From Candidatus Binatia bacterium (GTDB taxonomy: Bacteria > Desulfobacterota > Binatia > HRBIN30): 33,222 bases of DNA. Shown in pieces: positions 1-5,904 of this stretch. The notes beneath the pieces are model-generated. The model had not been told where the DNA came from. It saw only the letters and a program-made list of their open reading frames with translations, and searched no databases. Position 1 is the first letter of the stretch. Every line of letters begins with the position of its first letter. Location: assembly GCA_036382395.1 (NCBI GenBank), contig DASVHW010000318.1:1-33222 (forward strand), read 5' to 3'. The position numbers and the translations under genes are program-made.

Positions 1-1
1 T

Positions 2-86
2 GGAGGGGTGGGTGAGCGGTTGAAACCACCGGTCTTGAAAACCGGCGACCCGCAAGGGTCCGGGAGTTCGAATCTCCCCCCCTCCG
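2..86 (+). tRNA. tRNA-Ser (anticodon UGA)
   Basis: An 85-nt cloverleaf can be drawn by hand. The acceptor stem GGAGGGG (2-8) pairs with CCCCTCC (79-85), followed by discriminator G86. The anticodon stem CCGGT/ACCGG encloses loop CTTGAAA, giving anticodon TGA. A variable arm (GACCCGCAAGGGTC type hairpin) is long, as in class II tRNAs. The T arm is GGGAG-TTCGAAT-CTCCC (62-78). The long variable arm plus UGA means serine, reading UCN codons, mainly UCA. CCA is not encoded. Its promoter lies outside the window. Confidence 0.96.
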
Positions 87-138
87 TTCTCTCGCGCGGC
101 GCGGCGGAGCGTGTTCGCAGCGTCGCGGAGGAACGAGT

Positions 139-936
139 TCAGGCCTCGGCGCCGGCCAAGGCGCTGGCGATCTGCTCGCGCGTCGCTTCCAGCAGCGTGT
201 CCACCTGCGTGCGTGCGTCGGCTTCGGGCACGGCCGGGGGCTGAATCGATTTGCAGAAGAGAATCTCAATCTGCCGTCCCGGCCGCAGGCGCCACCACGG
301 TAACTTCGCCAGGGCGGCGTAGCTCCCGCGTACTGCCGTGGGCAGGATCGGCAGGCGATTGTCGATGGCGAAGTGAAAGGCGCCTTTCTTGAACGGCAGG
401 AGTTGCCCCGTGCGGGTGCGCGTGCCTTCGACGAAGAAGATCACCTGACCGCGGATGTGGCGCAGCGCCGCCTGGGCTATGCTGCGTAGCGCCTGGGCGC
501 GGTTGGCCCGATCGATGACGATCTGTCCGGCGGGCCGCAAGGCCCAGCCGATGATCGGCCAGCTGAGGATCTCGCGCTTGGCGACGAAACGATAGGGCGG
601 TGGGATGACGCGGATCAGGGCGAGGATGTCGAAGACACTGGCATGGTTGGCGCAGACCACGTGGGCCCTGCTCCAATCGACCGGCACGATCTCGCGCACC
701 CGCAGCTGGATGCCGCAGACGGCGAGGATCACCTTCGCCCACAGTTCCTGCGTCACCCACCCGGCCAGCCAGGCGTTGGCTTCCAAAACGCCATCCAGTA
801 TGTCGGCCCGCCCGAGCTTGGCGCGCGCCAGGCCGTACCAATAGCGTGCGTAGAGCGCGATCAACAACGGCGTGCCGACGATGGTAGTCCACGCCCCGGC
901 CAGGAGTATGCGAAAGAAGTTGAGCAACACCGTCAT
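139..936 (-). CDS. PlsC-type 1-acyl-sn-glycerol-3-phosphate acyltransferase
   Basis: This 265-residue protein probably transfers an acyl chain to lysophosphatidic acid (or a related lysolipid) at the inner membrane, making phosphatidic acid. The acyltransferase block I HX4D is seen as H98 to D103 in NHASVFD, and block III as EGTR at residues 170-173 within FFVEGTRTRTG. The first ~30 residues are hydrophobic, giving a membrane anchor, as is normal for PlsC. I chose the ATG at 936 because a GAGGGGGTGG Shine-Dalgarno lies just before it and the fold starts there; an upstream in-frame start at 1035 would add 33 unlike residues coded by a repeat region. It is separated from the thiolase operon by a 162-bp repeat-bearing gap, so it is probably its own unit. 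The exact acceptor lipid cannot be told. Confidence 0.9.
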   Translation of the reverse strand: MTVLLNFFRILLAGAWTTIVGTPLLIALYARYWYGLARAKLGRADILDGVLEANAWLAGWVTQELWAKVILAVCGIQLRVREIVPVDWSRAHVVCANHASVFDILALIRVIPPPYRFVAKREILSWPIIGWALRPAGQIVIDRANRAQALRSIAQAALRHIRGQVIFFVEGTRTRTGQLLPFKKGAFHFAIDNRLPILPTAVRGSYAALAKLPWWRLRPGRQIEILFCKSIQPPAVPEADARTQVDTLLEATREQIASALAGAEA

Positions 937-950
937 GACCACCCCCTCAT

Positions 951-1050
951 CGCGACGCGTGATGCGTGACTGGTGAGCGGAGAAGTGTAAAGATCCTCTC
1001 AAGTAGACGGACCACGGCCACGGATCACGCATCACGCATCACGCGTCGCG
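951..1050. repeat. Intergenic inverted repeat with 7-bp tandem units
   Basis: CGCGACGCGTGATGCGTGA at 951-969 is the exact reverse complement of 1032-1050, giving a 19-bp stem around a 62-bp spacer. The right arm begins inside three tandem copies of ATCACGC (1024-1044). The element fills most of the gap between the acyltransferase start and the end of the thiolase operon, so it could fold in RNA read through from the thiolase genes. It resembles short dispersed intergenic repeats; whether there are other copies cannot be seen here. Confidence 0.75.
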
Positions 1051-1098
1051 CCTTGCGCATTACGTCGAAGGTGTCGTCAACGGGAAACCGCACTCTGT

Positions 1099-2250
1099 CT
1101 ACAGTTCGCTGCTCACGATCCACATGGCGAAGTATTGTGCGCCGCCGCCGTAGGCGTGTCCGAGGGCGATTTTCGCACCCTCGACCTGGTGGGCGCCGGC
1201 GCGACCCATGACCTGCAACGCCGCCTCGCCCAGGCGCAGCATGCCCGAGGCCCCGATGGGGTTGGTGCACAGCACGCCACCGGACGGATTGATCGGCAGG
1301 TGCGCGCCGAATTTCTGTTCGCCGCGTTCGATGATCTTCCAGCCTTCGCCGACATCGCAGAAACCGAGGTTCTCGAGCCACATGGCTTCGAACCAGGCGA
1401 ATGGCACATAGATCTCGGCGGTGTGGATTTCCTTCCAGGGGTTGGTGATGCCCGCCTTGTCGTAGACCGCCTTGGCACAAACGCGTCCGGCATGGGGGCT
1501 GACCTGATCGCGTCCCGGCACCCACATGGCTTCGGCGTAGGAGTAGCCGGACTTGACCCACGCCGGCTGGCGCGGCCCCTTTTTCGCCTGTTCTGCCGAC
1601 GCCACCACCAGGGCGATGGCGCCGTCTGAAGACGGGCATGTTTCCAGGTAGCGGATAGGATCCCACAGGACCGGCGAGTTCATCACGTCTTCCAACGTGA
1701 TGGGTTCCCGCAGGTGGGCGTACTCGTTGCGCCCGGCGTTGGCGCGTGCGTTGACGGCGATCATCGGCCCGATGTGTGGCGGGCAACCGGTGCGCGCCAT
1801 GTAGGCCCGACAGTAGGGGGCGAAAAACCCGCCGGCGCCCGCCACCAGCGGCGGCGTGAACGGCAGGTTGGGCGACAGTGCCCACATGACGTTGCCTTCA
1901 GACTGCTTCTCGAAGGCAATGGCGAGGACGCGCTCGTACAGGCCCGAGGCGACGTGTGTCACCGCCGTGAGTGCGGTCGATGCGCCGACCGAGCCGGCGG
2001 TGTGAACCCGCAGCATCGGCTTCATGTGCGCGCCGACCGCGCCGGCCAGAAACTGTTCGGGCTGGGCCACGCCTTCCAGCATATCGGGCGCCTTACCGAT
2101 GACGACTGCGTCGATGTCTTTGTGTTCGAGTCCGGCGTCCGCCAAGGCCCGATCAACGGCCTCACGAACGAGGCCCGGGATGCTCACATCCGAGCGGCGT
2201 GAGGTATGGTGTGTCTGGCCGACTCCGACCACTGCAACCGGACGCTTCAT
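1099..2250 (-). CDS. Thiolase-fold protein lacking the nucleophilic Cys (SCP-2 thiolase / Ltp2-BbsB-like)
   Basis: This 383-residue thiolase-superfamily protein probably acts on a CoA thioester. Superfamily landmarks are the N-terminal VAVVGVGQT strand, the central TAGSVGASTAL helix (84-94), NPSGG (321-325), and LGHAYGGGAQ (363-372). The catalytic set is altered. There is no Cys anywhere before residue 147, and the position of the acyl-carrying Cys reads Gly86/Ser87. The HPxGxxG motif reads NPIGASG, so its His is Asn330. Known Cys-less relatives include Ltp2, the steroid side-chain retro-aldolase that works with a DUF35 partner, so a lyase/aldolase role is possible; classical thiolysis looks unlikely. 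Its ATG overlaps the stop of the preceding thiolase-like gene (ATGA), so the two are translationally coupled and probably form a complex. The substrate is unknown. Confidence 0.85.
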   Translation of the reverse strand: MKRPVAVVGVGQTHHTSRRSDVSIPGLVREAVDRALADAGLEHKDIDAVVIGKAPDMLEGVAQPEQFLAGAVGAHMKPMLRVHTAGSVGASTALTAVTHVASGLYERVLAIAFEKQSEGNVMWALSPNLPFTPPLVAGAGGFFAPYCRAYMARTGCPPHIGPMIAVNARANAGRNEYAHLREPITLEDVMNSPVLWDPIRYLETCPSSDGAIALVVASAEQAKKGPRQPAWVKSGYSYAEAMWVPGRDQVSPHAGRVCAKAVYDKAGITNPWKEIHTAEIYVPFAWFEAMWLENLGFCDVGEGWKIIERGEQKFGAHLPINPSGGVLCTNPIGASGMLRLGEAALQVMGRAGAHQVEGAKIALGHAYGGGAQYFAMWIVSSEL

Positions 2251-3368
2251 GCCCCCCTCCGCTCCGTACCGAGAACCCAGACGATGTTGTGCTGCAGGCA
2301 GTGTCCCTGCGTGGCGTGCGCGATCCCATGGCGTGCCCCGGACACGGCGCGGCCATCGGCGCGTCCGGAGAGCTGCCGAAACACTTCGCCCATGCGGATG
2401 AGTCCGGTGCTCATGATGGGATGCGCGCAGAGTGGCCCGCCCGACGGATTGATTGCCGGACGCGGGGATTTCGCCGGGAGTCCCAAGGCGTCGCAGAGGA
2501 TCAGCTCCTCGGCGGGGTTGGTGGCGGACAGCTCGACGACCTCCACTTCGTGCGCGCCCTTTATCCCCGCCATGGCGCACGCCTGTTCGGCGGCGAGCCG
2601 CGCGCTGGCGCTGCGGGAGATGTCGCGTGCGCCGAGCGTCTGCATCTCGGTGCGATGGTCAACGCCGTGAATCCATACGGGACGATCGCACAGTGTCTCC
2701 GCCTTCCCATCGGCGGCGACGATCATGCAGGTGGCACTCTCGCCAACCGGCGGCAGGTAGCCGGTGCGCAAGGGCTCGGCCGCCCAGGGCGTGCGCAACA
2801 GTTCGTCTGCCGTAGCGGCCTGGCGCACCTGGTTGTCGGGGTTGCGCGCGCCGGCGGTGCGGTTGCGTGCCGCGACAGCGGCCAGATCGCGGTCCGTAGC
2901 GCCCGTGCGCGCCATGTATGCGCTGGCCTGCAGCGCGGCGCTCGAGGTGGGATCGAGGCCGATGGCCGCTTGGTAGTACGGGTCGAGCTGCAGGTTCAGC
3001 ACCCGGTTAGGATCGCCTTCGGACGTCTTGCCGTGGCCGACCACGAGGGCGGTATCGCAATCGCCCGCCTGCATGCGCAGCCAAACGTAGTAGGCGCAGA
3101 AGGCGGCGTCCATTTCGAGATGCAGGTCCTGCTTCGGCGGCCACGAGCCCATCGCGTCGAGGGCGGCGACGAAGCCGAACGGCCGGCCGTCCATGTAGTC
3201 CGTGGAGCCGGCGATCTGATAATCGATGGCGTCGCGTTCGACCCCGCAGTCCGCGAGCGCCTGGCGCACCACCGGGTAGAGCATCTCGGTGGCCGTGCGG
3301 TGCTCGTCGCGGGCGACGACGGGAAGCTGGGCGAAGCCGACAATCGCGACATTGCGTAAGGTGCTCAT
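2247..3368 (-). CDS. Second thiolase-like protein (acetyl-CoA acetyltransferase family)
   Basis: This 373-residue thiolase-superfamily protein begins with VAIVGFAQ and has NPSGGPL (307-313), HPIMSTG (316-322) and HATQGHCLQHN (351-361). The catalytic-Cys segment reads LEMDAAFCAYY (84-94). When aligned with the usual VEAAC pattern, Phe90 occupies the Cys position and Cys91 falls one place later, so the nucleophile is shifted or absent. The HPxxxxG His is kept (H316), unlike its partner. The ATG at 3368 has GAGGA upstream, and a 7-nt gap separates it from the DUF35 gene. It ends in an ATGA overlap with the Cys-less thiolase-like gene. The arrangement of thiolase-like subunits with DUF35 subunits recalls BbsAB (benzoylsuccinyl-CoA thiolysis) and Ltp2/ChsH2 (retro-aldol cleavage). 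Which reaction applies here is open. Confidence 0.85.
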   Translation of the reverse strand: MSTLRNVAIVGFAQLPVVARDEHRTATEMLYPVVRQALADCGVERDAIDYQIAGSTDYMDGRPFGFVAALDAMGSWPPKQDLHLEMDAAFCAYYVWLRMQAGDCDTALVVGHGKTSEGDPNRVLNLQLDPYYQAAIGLDPTSSAALQASAYMARTGATDRDLAAVAARNRTAGARNPDNQVRQAATADELLRTPWAAEPLRTGYLPPVGESATCMIVAADGKAETLCDRPVWIHGVDHRTEMQTLGARDISRSASARLAAEQACAMAGIKGAHEVEVVELSATNPAEELILCDALGLPAKSPRPAINPSGGPLCAHPIMSTGLIRMGEVFRQLSGRADGRAVSGARHGIAHATQGHCLQHNIVWVLGTERRGA

Positions 3369-3375
3369 GCCATCC

Positions 3376-3876
3376 TCACAGTCGGTTGATGTAGGACTCT
3401 TGCGGCGCGTCGGGTTCGCCGGTCGGCCGGAAGTGGAGAATGTCTTCGTACCCGCCGGTGCGCTCGCCGTCGGGTTTCCACACCGCCTCGACACGCATGC
3501 CCATGCGCACGTCGGCGGCGGGGCACTCCTGGATGAGCGCGAAGATCGAAATGTCGGCGCCGTCGAGCGCCACCGAGGCCGCGACGTAGGGGATTTCGAG
3601 GCTGCGGCCGATCACCGGGATATTGACGATGCAGAAGGTGGTGATCACTCCCCGGTCCGCGACCTCGACGAACTCGTTGGCGGGGGCGAAGCTTTCGGCT
3701 GAGTTCACCATCGGCGGTACCAAGACTTTGCCTGTCTTCGAACACTTCGAGCCCAGGATTGTCTTGTCCTTGAGTGCGCGCAGGTAGCGTGCCTTGTAGT
3801 CGCCGGCGACGTAGTCGTACGGGAGTCGCACGGTTGTGGTGATGTATTTGATCCCTTCTTTGGGTGGCTCGTTCAT
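3376..3876 (-). CDS. DUF35 OB-fold protein, degenerate zinc ribbon
   Basis: This 166-residue protein has the DUF35 layout: an N-terminal helix (residues ~24-38), a rubredoxin-like ribbon (~41-62) and a C-terminal OB-fold (~65-150) that normally binds CoA thioesters and docks on a thiolase. In the usual CxxCG...PPxxxCxxC ribbon only the first Cys is left (C45); the other three positions read Thr48, Ser59 and Ser62, so it is unlikely to hold zinc in the classical way. AGGGAGACCC precedes the ATG. It lies 7 nt before the second thiolase-like gene and 58 nt after the second DUF35 gene. It is expected to be the accessory subunit of one thiolase-like protein. Confidence 0.87.
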   Translation of the reverse strand: MNEPPKEGIKYITTTVRLPYDYVAGDYKARYLRALKDKTILGSKCSKTGKVLVPPMVNSAESFAPANEFVEVADRGVITTFCIVNIPVIGRSLEIPYVAASVALDGADISIFALIQECPAADVRMGMRVEAVWKPDGERTGGYEDILHFRPTGEPDAPQESYINRL

Positions 3877-3934
3877 TGGGTCTCCCTGATCCTTCGTGAC
3901 GGGTGCAGCCGGTTGCGCCGGAGGCGTCGTACTT

Positions 3935-4411
3935 CTACGCGATCAGCTGGAAGCAGGCGATATCTCGGATCGTTCCGCTGCGCTGATCGTCCGGCGCCCA
4001 CACGGCTTTGACGTGGGCGCCGACTTTGAGCTGGTCGAGATTGTCCTTGACGACATGCGCCATGGCGGTGTCGGCGCCGTCGAGGCGGACAAGGACGAAT
4101 GCAAACGGCGACGAAAACGGGTGCAATCCATCGATGGGGTTGCGTACGACGGCGACGGCAGTGACGACACCGGTGTCCTTGACCTCCACCCACTCACTTC
4201 CCGCCGAGGCATCGATCTCGGAGTAGCCGGTCGGTGGCACGACCACCCCTTGCCCGGCCGCCCGTTGACCCCAGATCTTCTTTTGCTCCTTCAGCCCGGC
4301 GAGGAAGCGTCCGATGACGGGGCCGGTGGAGTGTTTGTACGGAAACTCCATGGTCAGCTGCTGGCGCATCGGCTCGACGGACGGTACGGCGGTGGTCGAT
4401 CGTTCACTCAT
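3935..4411 (-). CDS. DUF35 OB-fold protein without zinc ligands
   Basis: This 158-residue protein is similar in plan to the neighbouring DUF35 protein. The ribbon region is KIWGQRAAGQGVVVPP (45-60), with none of the four ribbon cysteines left, while the OB-fold core (EVKDTGVVTAVAVV, VRLDGADTAMAHVV) and the terminal VKAVWAPDDQRSGTIRDI segment are kept. The paired segments WVEVKDTGVVTAV here and FVEVADRGVITTF in the neighbour show the two are paralogues. I chose the start at 4411 because GGAG lies 8 nt upstream and the ATG overlaps the Nudix stop (ATGA); a longer reading from 4501 would lie within the Nudix gene. It is probably the accessory CoA-ligand-binding subunit of the other thiolase-like protein. 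Confidence 0.85.
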   Translation of the reverse strand: MSERSTTAVPSVEPMRQQLTMEFPYKHSTGPVIGRFLAGLKEQKKIWGQRAAGQGVVVPPTGYSEIDASAGSEWVEVKDTGVVTAVAVVRNPIDGLHPFSSPFAFVLVRLDGADTAMAHVVKDNLDQLKVGAHVKAVWAPDDQRSGTIRDIACFQLIA

Positions 4412-5145
4412 AGGGGTTTCTCCATTTGGACGGCGGGGGCTGAGGACCGCTCTCCGATTGTCGCGCTCCGTTCGTAGCGCCAGCCAGCCTCCGTCATCCA
4501 CAGACGGTGGCGCGGGCCGGGCAAATGGACGTCGCCGCTTTCGTACGCGGCGTCGCCGGCGTAGAGCGAGCAGGCGCCCTCCGGAATCAGGTGCAGCCGC
4601 GGCGCGAACGGTTCGAGGGGACCGGGCGGCGCGGCGGTGAGGATCTCGTCGACGGCGCGATGCGCGGCAAGCTGCGTCAGTGTCACGAAGGTCGGCGGGG
4701 GAAGGTCGAACTCCCCGGGGCGGTGCAGCGCCAGTGCTTCATCGGGGCGCAGCCAACGATGCTCATGAATCTCCCCGCCGTCCACCTGCACGGTATCGTT
4801 GCTGGCCCGAGCCACGAAGAACAGAGTGTCAAAGCGCTTCGGTAATCCTTCGGGCGTGACCCAGCGGGAGAAGAGTCGCAGGCCGCTGTGTTCGATCCCG
4901 ACGCCAGCTTCTTCCCGTGCCTCGCGCACCGCCGCGCAGCGGCCGGCGGCGACCATGTCACTGGGATCACCGGCCGCCGCGTAATCTTCCGGATCGATAC
5001 GCCCGCCCGGAAAAACCCACGCTCCTCCGTGAAACGACAGCTGCACATTGCGCCGGACAAGCAACGTCTCGCATCCGTGGTCGCCTTCACGGAGCAAGAC
5101 GACGGTAGCGGCTGGATGAGCGGTAGCTGGGGCTGATTTCGACAT
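4408..5145 (-). CDS. Nudix hydrolase, NUDT19/CoA-pyrophosphatase-like
   Basis: This 245-residue protein has a Nudix core. PGG at 46-48 begins the box and REAREEAGV (74-82) supplies the metal-binding REUXEEXGU half. Between them lies an insertion of about 20 residues (DPEDYAAAGDPSDM...), a feature of NUDT19-type proteins that split CoA and acyl-CoA into 3',5'-ADP and (acyl-)phosphopantetheine. The length also fits that group. The ATG at 5145 has GAGGA upstream; a longer start at 5190 lacks one. It is the first gene of the operon with DUF35 and thiolase-like proteins, coupled to the next by ATGA, which supports a CoA-thioester substrate. Substrate assignment is inference; ADP-sugars or NADH remain possible. 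Confidence 0.85.
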   Translation of the reverse strand: MSKSAPATAHPAATVVLLREGDHGCETLLVRRNVQLSFHGGAWVFPGGRIDPEDYAAAGDPSDMVAAGRCAAVREAREEAGVGIEHSGLRLFSRWVTPEGLPKRFDTLFFVARASNDTVQVDGGEIHEHRWLRPDEALALHRPGEFDLPPPTFVTLTQLAAHRAVDEILTAAPPGPLEPFAPRLHLIPEGACSLYAGDAAYESGDVHLPGPRHRLWMTEAGWRYERSATIGERSSAPAVQMEKPL

Positions 5146-5244
5146 AACGACCGTCCTCACTACAATGACAGACGGCGGTCTGGCAACCACTAGGATGCAA
5201 AAGACAAAGCACGGGACACAATCGGTACCGTTGAGTCTGTGCTC

Positions 5245-5278
5245 TGAGGCCTTTTGCGCGCGCCCCTTGGTGGCCTCA
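5245..5278. promoter_or_regulatory. Palindrome in divergent intergenic region
   Basis: The 263-bp gap between the divergent Nudix operon and cupin gene holds TGAGGCC (5245-5251) facing GGCCTCA (5272-5278) across 20 bp. A second shorter pair, CTGAG/CTCAG (5368-5372 and 5381-5385), lies just before the cupin start. Such dyads between divergent genes may be operators. No convincing -35/-10 pair was seen, and no regulator gene lies adjacent. Confidence 0.3.
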
Positions 5279-5408
5279 AAGGAAGCGGTCCGAGTAGAGA
5301 GAAGGGGGCTGAGAACGCCAAAAATCGTCTTCCGGCAGCCGGCGGGGCGCTACGGAACCGGCGTGTGCTGAGAATTATGCCTCAGTACTGGACTTGGGGT
5401 AGTTTGGC

Positions 5409-5825
5409 ATGAGCCCTGCTGTTTGCTTGGTTATGATTGCCGAGACGTCCGAGCCGATTGAGCGCCATGGAGCGGAACTTCCGGTCACGGCGTACCCGTA
5501 CCATCACCAATTGTTCGCCTCAGCAAGCGGTGCGGGTGCGACGGGGATGCTCTTTGACAGTAAACACTTTACGGTGATGGCGATTGCTCAGCCAGCGAAT
5601 TCGGAGACGCCGGATTTGAATGTGGACAAGGAAGGCGATCGGATCTTGATCTGCCTTGATGGAGACTTGTCTCTTCAGATCGGCGAAAATCAGTTTCGGC
5701 TGGGGCCGGGAGATGCCGTACAGATTCCGCGGGGCGTTCGCTTTGGCAAGACCAGTTCCGGCCCCGGCGCGCACATGCTGCTGATCCGGGGCAAGAGCAT
5801 GCGCTCGTTCTCGATGTACCGGTAG
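5409..5825 (+). CDS. Cupin-domain protein
   Basis: This is a small single-domain cupin (138 residues, or 130 from the in-frame ATG at 5433). The beta-barrel core is GDRILICLDGDLSLQIG followed by the second cupin motif region RLGPGDAVQIPRGVRFG. The first-motif metal-binding His residues (HxH) are not evident: the segment reads ILICLDGDLSL, so a classical Fe/Mn site looks absent. It may bind a small ligand or act as a sensor. Neither start has a strong ribosome-binding site. It stands alone, opposite the CoA operon and closed by a strong terminator, so it is probably monocistronic. No specific function can be given. Confidence 0.75.
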   Translation: MSPAVCLVMIAETSEPIERHGAELPVTAYPYHHQLFASASGAGATGMLFDSKHFTVMAIAQPANSETPDLNVDKEGDRILICLDGDLSLQIGENQFRLGPGDAVQIPRGVRFGKTSSGPGAHMLLIRGKSMRSFSMYR

Positions 5826-5834
5826 CCGACAGCC

Positions 5835-5864
5835 GGGGCAACGTGCCCCTTTCCTCTTTCTCTT
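5835..5864 (+). terminator. Intrinsic terminator after cupin gene
   Basis: GGGGCA (5835-5840), loop ACG, TGCCCC (5844-5849), then a T-rich run (TTTCCTCTTTCTCTT). It starts ten bases after the cupin stop and separates it from the ThyX-like gene. Confidence 0.75.
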
Positions 5865-5904
5865 GCGACCAGGTAGATGTAGTCATGCATCGCGTTTCGA
5901 AAGC

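Noticed and set aside
1025-1885. Long open frame on the minus strand inside the first thiolase-like gene
   Set aside because: Arg/Gly/Pro-rich sequence without motifs; a frame-shifted shadow of the thiolase frame, usual in high-G+C DNA.
2199-3359. 386-residue plus-strand open frame opposite the second thiolase-like gene
   Set aside because: Antisense shadow; the minus frame has clear thiolase motifs, ribosome site and operon spacing.
3935-4501. Longer start for the second DUF35 protein at 4501
   Set aside because: The extra 30 residues lie wholly inside the Nudix gene; the ATG at 4411 has a ribosome site and an ATGA overlap.
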